Assembly: GCA_955652855.1 (NCBI GenBank)
Contig: CATPCN010000491.1
Span: 1 to 12,742, forward strand
Reading direction: 5' to 3'
From: an uncultured Chthoniobacterales bacterium
Lineage (GTDB): Bacteria > Verrucomicrobiota > Verrucomicrobiae > Chthoniobacterales > UBA10450
Length of the DNA stretch: 12,742 nt
Shown: positions 1 to 7,477 of the stretch, piece after piece
How positions within the stretch are numbered: the stretch's first letter is position 1
Layout: the number at the start of each line of letters is the position of its first letter
Program-made: the position numbers and the translations under genes
Notes under the pieces: model-generated
Database searches by the model: none
Seen by the model: the letters and a program-made list of their open reading frames with translations, nothing else
What the model was told of the DNA's origin: nothing

Positions 1-531
1 CGCGTTCAAAACTTCCGCTCCTGGTCGCCGGAGATGGTGCCCGATCCGGACAAAGCGTGTTACGGCCTGGAGTATTTTTGTTTTGAAAGCGACGGTCTTT
101 GGGATTCGAAGGACGAAGATTTAATCGAGCTCGCCCAACGCGAGCTCATGAAGATCGGGCTCGCCCAGGAGGGCGACGTCATGGATGGCTGCGTCGTCAG
201 ACAAAAGAAAGCGTATCCTGTTTACGATGACGATTACGCGCGGCACGTCGCGACGATTCGGCAGGAATTGGAAGATCGTTATCCGAACCTGCACCTCGTC
301 GGCCGCAACGGCATGCACAAGTACAACAACCAGGACCACGCCATGATGACGGCAATGTTGTGTGCGGAAAACATTCTCGCCGACACCAAACTTTACGATC
401 TTTGGCAGGTCAATGCCGACGCTGAGTATCACGAAATGGGCGACGAAGTTGCGGATGAAACGAACGGCACCGCTTTGCGACTCGTTCCAACCCGCGTCGG
501 TTCAACTCCCGAACTCGCGCCCGAAGCGTAG
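1..531 (+). CDS. NAD(P)/FAD-dependent oxidoreductase, C-terminal part (5' end outside window)
   Basis: The reading frame is open from base 1 and ends at TAG (529-531), so about 176 C-terminal residues are visible; a Met codon at base 34 is internal, because the sequence before it reads as conserved protein. The visible part resembles the C-terminal end of flavin amine-oxidase/protoporphyrinogen-oxidase-like enzymes: a Trp-Ser-Pro-Glu-Met-Val segment, then a Gly-Leu-Glu-Tyr-Phe-Cys strand, then Gly-Arg-Asn-Gly-Met-His-Lys-Tyr-Asn-Asn-Gln-Asp-His followed by an Ala-rich helix. In this superfamily such a Gly-Arg...Asp-His segment lies at the FAD isoalloxazine end and closes the dinucleotide-binding domain. 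The substrate cannot be told; in polysaccharide-rich genomes these proteins often sit with glycosyltransferases. The last 30 or so residues are low in conservation. Cytosolic, with no membrane segment in the visible part. The family call is confident; the precise reaction is not. Confidence 0.8.
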   Translation, partial: RVQNFRSWSPEMVPDPDKACYGLEYFCFESDGLWDSKDEDLIELAQRELMKIGLAQEGDVMDGCVVRQKKAYPVYDDDYARHVATIRQELEDRYPNLHLVGRNGMHKYNNQDHAMMTAMLCAENILADTKLYDLWQVNADAEYHEMGDEVADETNGTALRLVPTRVGSTPELAPEA

Positions 532-583
532 TCGCATCTTTATTTTCTTGCGCCGCCCATTCTCCTGAGACGTTTATTGCCGC

Positions 584-817
584 ATGCCGATTCGGCGGAA
601 CCGACCAAAGCCGGAAAATTTCAACCGGAGCGCGGAGTTGCCGTTCCAACTTCGCATCGACGACTTCGAAATCGCCGACCTCACAAAGTATCAGGCTGAC
701 GTTTACCATCCTTTGAATCGCGCTCTGCGCGGCCTCGAACCAGTAACGACGGCCGATTTGGCGATGGCGAAAAAATCGATAGCGCAATCGCACGCGCGGC
801 GATTCCGCGAGACATGA
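584..817 (+). CDS. ADP-ribosyltransferase, N-terminal fragment (before frameshift)
   Basis: This 77-codon frame starts at ATG 584 and holds the N-terminal helical part of the ADP-ribosyltransferase that continues in another frame. Residues about 40-55 read Tyr-His-Pro-Leu-Asn-Arg-Ala-Leu-Arg-Gly, like the helix that precedes the NAD-binding core in exoenzyme-type ADP-ribosyltransferases. After the A6 run at 770-775 this frame loses sense and stops at 815-817, while the frame one base earlier reads Ile-Asp-Ser-Ala-Ile-Ala-Arg-Ala-Ala-Ile-Pro-Arg-Asp, the usual lead-in to the catalytic arginine strand. It is therefore very likely not a separate gene. No good Shine-Dalgarno sequence precedes ATG 584, so the start is uncertain. 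Confidence 0.5.
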   Translation: MPIRRNRPKPENFNRSAELPFQLRIDDFEIADLTKYQADVYHPLNRALRGLEPVTTADLAMAKKSIAQSHARRFRET

Positions 818-1212
818 TTGTCTATCGCGGTTTCAGGCGAAACGTGGTCAACGAGTTGGAGCCAGGCGACACTTTCACTGACAACGGATTCTCCTTCTCC
901 ACTCTCTCTGAGACAGTCGTGCGGGAGAGATTCGCCTATGGCGGCGGGGCGATTTTCCAGTTCGTCGCTCGGAAGGGGACGCACGCGATTTATCTCGACG
1001 ATTTGATAAAGTTTCCGCGACCGGAGTTAGAGATCCTCTTTCCGCGCGGCGCTTCCTTTCGAATATTGAGCAAAGAAATCCGGCACGGAATCACATACTT
1101 TATGGTCGAATTGATATCAGCGAACCCGACGACAAACCGACCCCGTCGAAGATACGCGCGCCCTTCAGGAGCTTATCAGCCGTCGCTTCATCGTCGGCAA
1201 TATCGCCGGTGA
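814..1212 (+). CDS. ADP-ribosyltransferase catalytic core (R-S-ExE type), fragment
   Basis: The 132-codon frame contains all three hallmarks of an arginine-type ADP-ribosyltransferase, which moves ADP-ribose from NAD to a target protein. They are Val-Tyr-Arg-Gly near residue 5 (catalytic Arg), Phe-Ser-Phe-Ser-Thr-Leu near residue 30 (the STS-like NAD-binding strand), and Pro-Glu-Leu-Glu-Ile-Leu-Phe-Pro-Arg-Gly near residue 72 (the ExE catalytic pair). The ATG at 814 overlaps the stop of the upstream fragment, but the coding-like sequence runs upstream of it in the same frame to about base 775, so 814 is probably not the true start. From about base 1113 the sense moves to another frame, and the annotated tail to 1212 is Arg-rich and not protein-like. 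Family identity is confident from the motifs; activity depends on whether the frame breaks are real. The target is unknown. Confidence 0.65.
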   Translation: MIVYRGFRRNVVNELEPGDTFTDNGFSFSTLSETVVRERFAYGGGAIFQFVARKGTHAIYLDDLIKFPRPELEILFPRGASFRILSKEIRHGITYFMVELISANPTTNRPRRRYARPSGAYQPSLHRRQYRR

Positions 1213-1296
1213 CTCTTTGCAGGCGACGACTGCTTCGCGCGGTTTGGCGATGAGCTGATTAACGTGCAATTTCGGCGTCGAATGTGTTAAATCGGA

Positions 1297-2436
1297 TTGG
1301 AACGAATGCGAAACATCTTTCTCTTGTACATGCCGCCAGGCAACACCGAGGCGATGGTGCACTATCAGGACACGATACGCAATAAAGTCGCGTTTGGGCG
1401 TATCGCGCCGCAGGTCTCTTCGAGTTTAGTTCGGAACCTGCAACAAGTTTTCGGAACTCATTCGATCGCTGCCTGGGGTTCGCGCGACTCATCGGCAAAC
1501 AGGGCGAAATTCGATCGAATGGCTGAAGGTGACGAGATACTGATTGTAGAAGGAGAGACGATTAAATTGTTGGGGCGAGTTGCCGGAAAAGTGGTAAGCC
1601 CGACGCTTTCGGCGGAGCTGTGGAAAAACCTTCGTGGTGACACCACCCAAGGATGTGATCTGATTTATTTCATCGCGAATTCAAGAGAGATCGATCTCCC
1701 GTTCGCGGAATTTTGCTGCCTGTTCGGATACGAAAAGCATTTCCAACTGCGTGGATTTACAAGTATTTCGAAGGAACGACTCGAAACATTCTATGCTCAG
1801 TACGACGATCTTTATTCGATTCTTCTGCGCCTGAAAAAAGGCGATCGAATCCAGGAACTTCCTGAACCGGAAGCATACAAGCCACCCCCGCGTCGTGATG
1901 AAGAACTAAGTGCAAAACCCGAACGCGAGTTATCTGATCATCTTCGGATGCAGTGGTTACTTTTGAAAATGGGTCGCCAAGCCGGTGAGAAGGTTTGGGC
2001 GCCGAAGAATGATCAACAACGAATCACCGCTGAATACAAGTTTGCGGATTTCGCGGAAACGTTCACGGCGGGTTTAGATACTCAGGCAAAATACGTCGAG
2101 AACATCGACGTAGTTTGGAAAGAAGAATTCAGGATTGACGCCGCATTCGAAATCGAAAACAGCACATCGATATATTCCGGCTTACTTCGATTTGCGGACT
2201 TGATGATGGTCGCTCCAAACACCGTTTACCCAATGTTTATCGTTGCGCCCGGCGAGAGACGCAATCGCGTCCGGGAACAGTTAGCGCGACCAAGTTTCCG
2301 ATACCTCGGCATCCACGAGAAAGTTCGCTATCTCTCTTATGAAAAACTCAACGAAATTGAGGAGTTTTTTGATGAAGCGAAGTCTGGGTTGAGTGTCGAG
2401 GTCTTTGTAGGTAAGTCGGAATCACTGCCCGCGTAG
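1297..2436 (+). CDS. PUA/EVE-like domain plus PD-(D/E)XK-nuclease-like protein (putative modification-dependent restriction factor)
   Basis: This intact 379-codon gene starts at TTG 1297; ATG 1306, preceded by GGA, is an equally good start. Residues about 5-165 look like a PUA/EVE-type module: Trp60-Gly61, an Asn-rich segment, Glu-Gly-Asp-Glu-Ile-Leu-Ile-Val at 77-84, Leu-Gly-Arg-Val-Ala at 92-96, Leu-Trp at 108-109, Leu-Ile-Tyr-Phe-Ile at 122-126 and a closing Gly-Phe-Thr-Ser-Ile. Such modules bind modified bases in several restriction enzymes. A Pro-rich, charged linker (about 187-210) follows. Residues about 211-355 resemble a restriction-endonuclease fold: a helix with Glu231, Ile-Asp271-Val-Val-Trp, then Phe-Glu285-Ile-Glu287-Asn, then a helix with Gly-Leu-Leu-Arg-Phe-Ala-Asp. 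The usual ExK lysine is Glu287 here. Function (cutting of modified or foreign DNA) is inferred from architecture. The gene ends 4 bp from the convergent TPR-protease gene. Confidence 0.65.
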   Translation: MERMRNIFLLYMPPGNTEAMVHYQDTIRNKVAFGRIAPQVSSSLVRNLQQVFGTHSIAAWGSRDSSANRAKFDRMAEGDEILIVEGETIKLLGRVAGKVVSPTLSAELWKNLRGDTTQGCDLIYFIANSREIDLPFAEFCCLFGYEKHFQLRGFTSISKERLETFYAQYDDLYSILLRLKKGDRIQELPEPEAYKPPPRRDEELSAKPERELSDHLRMQWLLLKMGRQAGEKVWAPKNDQQRITAEYKFADFAETFTAGLDTQAKYVENIDVVWKEEFRIDAAFEIENSTSIYSGLLRFADLMMVAPNTVYPMFIVAPGERRNRVREQLARPSFRYLGIHEKVRYLSYEKLNEIEEFFDEAKSGLSVEVFVGKSESLPA

Positions 2437-2440
2437 AGGT

Positions 2441-2878
2441 TCATCGGTTTTCTTCGTCGCTCTCGTGAAGTTGCAAGGCCGTAAGGAACGGATCGTTTAG
2501 ATCCATGCCGACATCGTGTTGAGGTGAAATGTGCTTAAAACCCGCATACATTAGACACATTAAATGGAGGCCCGAAAACTTGCGGTTCGGGATAGTGTTG
2601 AGTTCATATTTCTCTTCCGGTGAGGCGTAATCCAGCCCCGCACGCCCGATAAAGGCAATTTCGAAAGCAACGTTTCGAATTTCATCTGGCGTCATAGCAT
2701 CGAAACGTTTGAACGCGTCGAGAAAGTAAAACACTGCCGCCGGGTGCTTTTCTCGCAAGAGGACGGGGTTTGTGGTGCCCTCTTTGCGTGGAGCTTCCGT
2801 CACTTCGTGTTGTCCGGGATCATCTGTCCATTCATACCAACCGCGAAGTCCGGTCATCTCGGCGAACTCGTCTACCAA
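2441..2878 (-). CDS. C-terminal portion of TPR-HELTH protein, after an in-frame TAG
   Basis: This segment lies in the same frame as the TPR-zincin gene upstream; only TAG at 2906-2908 and nine sense codons (Asn-Leu-Gly-Pro-Gly-Asp-Glu-Tyr-Lys) separate them. The first codon is TTG (2876-2878), with AGGAG 11 bases before it, so independent translation is possible but the spacing is poor. The 145 residues have acidic and aromatic character (Trp-Tyr-Glu-Trp-Thr near the start), no membrane segment, and a helical segment rich in Phe/Ala near the middle; I recognise no domain. The stop at 2441 faces the EVE-nuclease stop with 4 bp between. The simplest reading is that it is the C-terminus of one 656-residue protein. 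Confidence 0.55.
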   Translation of the reverse strand: MVDEFAEMTGLRGWYEWTDDPGQHEVTEAPRKEGTTNPVLLREKHPAAVFYFLDAFKRFDAMTPDEIRNVAFEIAFIGRAGLDYASPEEKYELNTIPNRKFSGLHLMCLMYAGFKHISPQHDVGMDLNDPFLTALQLHESDEENR

Positions 2879-2905
2879 TTTGTATTCGTCTCCTGGCCCA
2901 AGATT

Positions 2906-4411
2906 CTAGGAATGCTCCATCCAATGTTTAAATAGGCGTTGCGAGAGTGCGAAGGTGTCAAATCCGCGATAGAAAACCGCAAACGCAGAAGCTCCCTCGA
3001 AAAGATCGTCGACGAAGAGACTCCATGCGCCATTTAATGCGAGGCTGGCTTGCATAATTTTTCGCGGCGTAACCTTGCGGATATCTGGATTACTATTTGT
3101 TTGCCAAGCCTCCAGGGCCATTCTCCGCACGGACACAAACTGTGCTGGCGAAATCGGTCCGAAGGTGTTTCGGATATAACGCTCGATCAACATATCCAGC
3201 GGGCAATTAAACAGGAACCCTGTCAGGCCAGCCACCAGCGATAGCGTAACCTTTGTGATCGACTCCTCAGAAAAACCTTCTTTTTCCATTTTCCGAATGT
3301 CCCCGCCGACCGAGCGAATCGCGATTTCGCGGCTCTTTGCAGTAGTTGCGAAGAACAGTTTTTTTCCGCTCTTCCGCGCTTCAGATTCGAGCTTCAGGTG
3401 GGTCAGCTCGTGAGCTTCGAGATGGGCTAGAAGTTCGGGGTCGTATCCCTTTCTTGTCTTGATGAGATGGTAATCGCGTCCGTGTTTCCACGCCATTTGG
3501 ATCGTGGCTCCGAGCTGATCCTCGAAATCGGTTTCTTCGAATCTGATCGGAAAACCCGAAACTCTTTCCATCTCGGATTTGTAGCCCTGTATACGTTTGA
3601 ACGCTTCGGAGTGGTTGCGCTGCGCTAAATCTATCTGCAGCTTGGGAAAGAGTTGCCGGGCACCATCGTAAACTGGCTGCGAGCGAGCATCCTGCATTTT
3701 CGCGCGGGCGAACAATTGCTTGAGCGAATCTACCGCCTTCTCCGGCTCGTCTGCTTCTGCCAGGGCAACGGCTCTGCCATAGTAAGGATTCGCAAAGTCA
3801 GGATTCGCCTCAATAGCTTGCTCAAAATACTTAATCGCCTCGTCGGTTTGACCTTTCTTTTGATAAACTGCAGCCAAGCTATTCAGCGCCCACGCATCAT
3901 TCGGTTGAATCTCTAACGCTTTCCGAAGGAATTTCTCGCCAGTATCTGGATCAGCTTTCTCGCGAATGTAGAGATTGGCCAACACAACCCAACTCCACGC
4001 GTCTTTCGGATCAAGACGTAGAACTTCGATCAGATGGTTTGTCGCGCTTTCGACATCCCCAACTTCGACGTAGGCCATCGCGAGGTCGCGACGCGCGGAA
4101 TGAAACGAAGGCTGCAGCTCCAGTACTCGTTTATATATTCCAATCGCTTTTTCATAGTTGCCCTCGCTAGCTCGTTTTACCGCTCTGTCAGTGAGTCGTC
4201 TTGCTTCCTCTTTCTTCGCATCAGGCTCTTCGGGAAACGAAATTACAATCTCGTCGCCGTCTAGTGTGACGGCGATCGGCTTCGGCAAAAATGCGTAATG
4301 CTCGATCACATATGCCGTGATTGCGGCGAGATCCTTCATGTCCTCTCCGCTGCGGGCATCGACTTCAAAAAGCTCAGACACCTTTAGGCGTATCTCTCTC
4401 ATCGAATTCAT
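2906..4411 (-). CDS. TPR-repeat protein with HELTH zinc-metallopeptidase motif (probably truncated by TAG)
   Basis: This is a 501-codon frame from ATG 4411 (a second ATG lies at 4402). Residues 65-235 hold about five tetratricopeptide repeats, recognisable by the Gly-x-Tyr-x-x-Ala, Leu-x-Pro and Ala-x-x-Asn-Leu-Ala patterns (for example Glu-Leu-Gln-Pro near 98-101 and Glu-Ala-Asn-Pro near 201-204). Residues 331-340 contain His334-Glu335-Leu-Thr-His338, a zincin HExxH motif with the two expected zinc-binding His and the catalytic Glu; the third ligand cannot be assigned by eye. A short hydrophobic stretch (about 388-405) follows. There is no signal peptide, so a cytosolic protease is likely. 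TPRs usually hold a protein partner. The frame ends at TAG 2906-2908, but coding sequence continues in the same frame to 2441. Substrate and family name are unknown to me. Confidence 0.7.
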   Translation of the reverse strand: MNSMREIRLKVSELFEVDARSGEDMKDLAAITAYVIEHYAFLPKPIAVTLDGDEIVISFPEEPDAKKEEARRLTDRAVKRASEGNYEKAIGIYKRVLELQPSFHSARRDLAMAYVEVGDVESATNHLIEVLRLDPKDAWSWVVLANLYIREKADPDTGEKFLRKALEIQPNDAWALNSLAAVYQKKGQTDEAIKYFEQAIEANPDFANPYYGRAVALAEADEPEKAVDSLKQLFARAKMQDARSQPVYDGARQLFPKLQIDLAQRNHSEAFKRIQGYKSEMERVSGFPIRFEETDFEDQLGATIQMAWKHGRDYHLIKTRKGYDPELLAHLEAHELTHLKLESEARKSGKKLFFATTAKSREIAIRSVGGDIRKMEKEGFSEESITKVTLSLVAGLTGFLFNCPLDMLIERYIRNTFGPISPAQFVSVRRMALEAWQTNSNPDIRKVTPRKIMQASLALNGAWSLFVDDLFEGASAFAVFYRGFDTFALSQRLFKHWMEHS

Positions 4412-4568
4412 CGCGAATCGGGATAGTTTGCGGTGATCGAACGATTAGGCAAGCGGTCGACATCCGCGCATTCGTGACGAAATCGAGAACGGCGTGAGTG
4501 GAAACCAGCGAGCGCATCGTGCAAGTCTTGAAAGACAAAAAGCTTCGCAAGCGAAATGGGAAGTTCGA
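4412..4568. other. Intergenic gap between gcvP and the TPR-protease gene
   Basis: This 157-bp stretch has no convincing gene. A minus-strand frame runs through it but has no recognisable motif. It holds the hairpins described for the possible gcvP terminator and, presumably, the promoter of the TPR-protease gene, though no clear -35/-10 pair is visible. Confidence 0.4.
4537..4556 (-). terminator. Possible weak Rho-independent terminator after gcvP
   Basis: On the minus strand, about 13 bases beyond the gcvP stop, a short hairpin is followed by TTTTT (4541-4537). It can be drawn either as GCTT-GCG-AAGC or as TTCGC-TT-GCGAA. A second small inverted repeat, GTCTT/AAGAC, lies at 4525-4536. The stems are only 4-5 bp, so strength is doubtful; position and U-tract are the support. 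Confidence 0.3.
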
Positions 4569-7421
4569 TTAGACAGAATCGAATCCTTCTATCGGCGAAC
4601 AGGAACAAAATAAATTTCGGTCGCCGTAAACATTGTCGATCCTGGCAACGGCGGGCCAGAATTTATGCTCCCGCGTCCACGGCGCGGGAAAGGCCGCTTG
4701 CTCGCGTGAGTACGGATGCTCCCATTTCTCCGCTGCAATCTGGCGCGTGGTGTGCGGCGCGTTTTTGAGCAAATTATTTTGTCGATCTTGTTTTCCGTTC
4801 GCGACCGCATCGATCTCGGCGCGGATTGAAATCATCGCATCGCAAAAACGATCCAGCTCATCTTTCGATTCGCTTTCGGTCGGCTCGATCATCATCGTCC
4901 CAGCAACGGGAAAGGAAACGGTCGGCGCGTGAAAGCCGTAATCCATCAAACGTTTTGCGACGTCTTCCACTTCAATGCCGGCACTTTTCCATTGCCGAAA
5001 ATCGACAATGCATTCGTGCGCGACGAGTCCGCGTTTGCCTTTGAACAAAATCGGAAAATATGGATCGAGACGTTTGGCGATGTAGTTCGCATTCAAAATC
5101 GCGATCTTGGTCGCAGTCGTTAGGCCATCTGCGCCCATCATCCGAATGTACATCCACGAGATCGTGAGAATGCTCGCGCTCCCGTACGGCGCGGCCGCAA
5201 CCGGCCCGACGCCGTTTTTTTGATCGACATTTTTATTTAAGGAAGCGAGCGCGGGCAAAAACGGCGCGAGATGTTTCGTCACGCCGATCGGTCCCACGCC
5301 GGGCCCACCGCCGCCGTGCGGAATGCAAAACGTTTTGTGCAAATTCAAATGACAAACATCCGCACCGTAATCACCGGGCCGGCAAAGACCGACCTGCGCG
5401 TTCATGTTCGCGCCATCCATGTAAACCTGCCCGCCGTGCGAATGCACGATCTCACAAATCTCGCGGATGGTCGGCTCGAAAACGCCGTGCGTGCTCGGAT
5501 ACGTCACCATCAGCGCGGCGAGATCGCGCGCGCGCTCGTCCGCTTTCGCGCGCAGATCGGCCAGATCGATGTCGCCATCTTTTAAACAATGCACCGCAAC
5601 GACTTTAAATCCGGCCATGACCGCGCTCGCTGGATTTGTTCCGTGCGCCGATTGCGGAATCAGACAAACGTTGCGATGCGCTTCGTTGCGTGACTTGTGA
5701 TATTCGCGAATGGCCAGCAGCCCGGCGTACTCGCCTTGCGAGCCCGCGTTCGGTTGCAACGAAACCGCCGCGAAGCCCGTGAGTTCGGCGAGCCATTCTT
5801 CTAATTGCTCGCACATGTCGATGTAACCGTTCGTTTGATCGACCGGCGCGAATGGATGCATCTTGGAAAACTCTGGCCACGAAATCGGAAACATTTCCGC
5901 AGTCGCGTTAAGTTTCATCGTGCACGAGCCGAGCGGAATCATGGAATGACAAAGCGACAAATCGCGCGATTCGAGCCGGCGAAGATAACGGAGCATCTCG
6001 GTCTCGGTGTGATGCGTGTTGAAAACGGGATGAGTCAGGAATTCTGAAGACCGGAAACCGGAAACCGGAAACCGGAAAGATTCATCGCCGGGCTTCTTGT
6101 CGATCTTGGTGCCGAAGATTTCGCAAAGATTTGCCAGATCATTTTCGATGGTCGTTTCATCGAGCGAGATGCCGACCGCGTTTTTGCCAAGCTTGCGCAG
6201 ATTAATTCCAGCTTTTGCGGCGCGCGACAGAATTGAATCGGCAGTTTTGTTGCCAAGATCGACATGCAGCGTGTCGAAGAAATTTTCGTGAACGATTTTT
6301 AGTCCGGAATCGGCGAGCCGCTTCGCCAAGTTGTGCACGCGTTCCGCAATTGCGCGCAGGCCGCGCGGCCCGTGATAAACCGCGTACATCGACGCGATGA
6401 CGGCGAGAAGAACTTGCGCAGTGCAAATGTTACTCGTCGCTTTGTCGCGACGAATATGTTGCTCGCGCGTTTGCAGCGCCAGTCGGTAGGCGGGCCGATC
6501 TTCGGCATCGTGCGAAACGCCGACGAGACGTCCTGGCATGTGACGTTTGTATTGATCGCGCGTTGCGAAAAACGCGGCGTGCGGTCCACCGAAACCGAGC
6601 GGCACGCCGAAGCGTTGCGAACTGCCGATGGCAACATCGGCGCCGAATTCGCCCGGAGGTTTGAGTAACGTGAGCGCGAGAATGTCGGCTGCGACGACGA
6701 CAAGTGCGCGGGCATTGTGGGCGGCATTGACGAACTCTGTGTAATCGTAAATCGCGCCGTCGGTCGCAGGATATTGAATGAGTGCGCCGAAAATTGTGTC
6801 GTCGAATTTGAAGCGCGAAAAATTGTCGATCTTAATTTCGATGCCGAGCGGCTTCGCGCGCGTTTGCACGACTTCGATCGTTTGTGGATGACAATTGTCC
6901 GCAACGAAAAATGTTTTTCGGCTAGAAACAACTGCGTGACATAGTGCCATCGCTTCGGCCGCAGCGGTTGCTTCATCGAGCAGCGACGCATTCGCGATGT
7001 CGAGCGCGGTGAGATTGGTGATCATTGTTTGAAAATTGAGCAGCGCTTCGAGCCGGCCTTGCGCGATCTCGGCTTGATACGGCGTGTAAGCGGTGTACCA
7101 ACCCGGATTTTCGAGGATGTTCCGTTGAATGATCGGCGGCGTGATGCAGTCGTGGTAGCCCGCGCCGATAAATGTTTTCTCGACTTTATTTTTCTTGGAA
7201 ATTGCGCGCAGTTCGGCGAGCGCTTCGCTCTCGGATTTTGCACGCGGCAAATTTAATTGTCGATCTAAGCGGATGTTTTTCGGAACGGTTGCGTCGATCA
7301 GTGCATCGAGATTCTCGAAAGCGATTTCGCGCAACATTTGCGCGACTTCGGTGTCGTTCGGTCCGATGTGGCGTTGTGCAAAAGAATATTCGGAATGACT
7401 GTCAGTCTCGCGCGATTGCAC
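4569..7421 (-). CDS. gcvP: Glycine dehydrogenase (decarboxylating), P-protein of the glycine cleavage system
   Basis: GcvP takes glycine with pyridoxal phosphate, releases CO2 and loads the aminomethyl group on the lipoyl arm of GcvH. The 950 residues match the usual length of the single-chain form, with the two homologous halves in place. The N-terminal half has Gln-Arg-His-Ile-Gly-Pro (16-21), Gly-Ala-Gly-Tyr-His-Asp (86-91) and Tyr-Thr-Pro-Tyr-Gln-Ala-Glu (112-118). The C-terminal half has [10 protein letters not shown] (496-505), the PLP lysine Lys696 in His-Leu-Asn-Leu-His-Lys, and the following Gly-rich loop. The start is GTG 7421; TAG lies three codons upstream in frame, so no earlier start exists, and no clear Shine-Dalgarno is seen. 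Residues 449-457 come from a 7-bp tandem repeat in the inter-half linker. The gene lies 56 bp downstream of the threonine dehydratase on the same strand; gcvT and gcvH are not in the window. Confidence 0.95.
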   Translation of the reverse strand: MQSRETDSHSEYSFAQRHIGPNDTEVAQMLREIAFENLDALIDATVPKNIRLDRQLNLPRAKSESEALAELRAISKKNKVEKTFIGAGYHDCITPPIIQRNILENPGWYTAYTPYQAEIAQGRLEALLNFQTMITNLTALDIANASLLDEATAAAEAMALCHAVVSSRKTFFVADNCHPQTIEVVQTRAKPLGIEIKIDNFSRFKFDDTIFGALIQYPATDGAIYDYTEFVNAAHNARALVVVAADILALTLLKPPGEFGADVAIGSSQRFGVPLGFGGPHAAFFATRDQYKRHMPGRLVGVSHDAEDRPAYRLALQTREQHIRRDKATSNICTAQVLLAVIASMYAVYHGPRGLRAIAERVHNLAKRLADSGLKIVHENFFDTLHVDLGNKTADSILSRAAKAGINLRKLGKNAVGISLDETTIENDLANLCEIFGTKIDKKPGDESFRFPVSGFRSSEFLTHPVFNTHHTETEMLRYLRRLESRDLSLCHSMIPLGSCTMKLNATAEMFPISWPEFSKMHPFAPVDQTNGYIDMCEQLEEWLAELTGFAAVSLQPNAGSQGEYAGLLAIREYHKSRNEAHRNVCLIPQSAHGTNPASAVMAGFKVVAVHCLKDGDIDLADLRAKADERARDLAALMVTYPSTHGVFEPTIREICEIVHSHGGQVYMDGANMNAQVGLCRPGDYGADVCHLNLHKTFCIPHGGGGPGVGPIGVTKHLAPFLPALASLNKNVDQKNGVGPVAAAPYGSASILTISWMYIRMMGADGLTTATKIAILNANYIAKRLDPYFPILFKGKRGLVAHECIVDFRQWKSAGIEVEDVAKRLMDYGFHAPTVSFPVAGTMMIEPTESESKDELDRFCDAMISIRAEIDAVANGKQDRQNNLLKNAPHTTRQIAAEKWEHPYSREQAAFPAPWTREHKFWPAVARIDNVYGDRNLFCSCSPIEGFDSV
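6051..6078. repeat. Four perfect tandem copies of CCGGAAA inside gcvP
   Basis: CCGGAAA is repeated four times without mismatch (6051-6057, 6058-6064, 6065-6071, 6072-6078). On the coding strand it yields the segment Phe-Arg-Phe-Pro-Val-Ser-Gly-Phe-Arg in the linker between the two halves of the P-protein. The unit is not a multiple of three, so gain or loss of one copy would shift the gcvP frame. Confidence 0.9.
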
Positions 7422-7477
7422 AAAAGGAGACTACGGAACGCGTCAAGCGCTTCAAGTTTGTCGGAGTATTCTACGAT

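Larger units (their letters stand above)
584..1258 (+). pseudogene. Composite ADP-ribosyltransferase gene with three -1 frame changes
   Basis: Read as one gene, the protein would be about 225 residues, a normal size for an exoenzyme-like ADP-ribosyltransferase. The frame changes lie at the A6 run 770-775, at about 1112-1113, and at the C4 run 1141-1144. One extra base at each point (A; probably G; C) joins the pieces into a smooth sequence. The second join gives Met-Val-Glu-Leu-Asp-Ile-Ser-Glu-Pro-Asp-Asp, and the third gives Pro-Thr-Pro-Val-Glu-Asp-Thr-Arg-Ala-Leu, leading to a C-terminal tail that ends Gly-Leu-Ala-Met-Ser at TGA 1256-1258. All three losses go in the same direction. They may be a decayed gene or consensus errors. 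The next gene starts 38 bp downstream on the same strand, so the two could be one transcript. Confidence 0.6.

Noticed and set aside
2906..2908. Reassignment of TAG to an amino acid, suggested by two internal TAG codons.
   Set aside because: TAG also ends the FAD oxidoreductase (529-531) and the EVE-nuclease (2434-2436) at sensible places; reading through them would run into neighbouring genes. Two separate mutations or errors are simpler.
4408..4608. A 66-codon minus-strand frame between gcvP and the TPR-protease gene.
   Set aside because: It overlaps the gcvP end, has no recognisable motif and no Shine-Dalgarno sequence.
5271..7256. Many long open frames on the plus strand opposite gcvP.
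   Set aside because: They are Arg/Ala-rich shadows of the strongly conserved gcvP coding strand.
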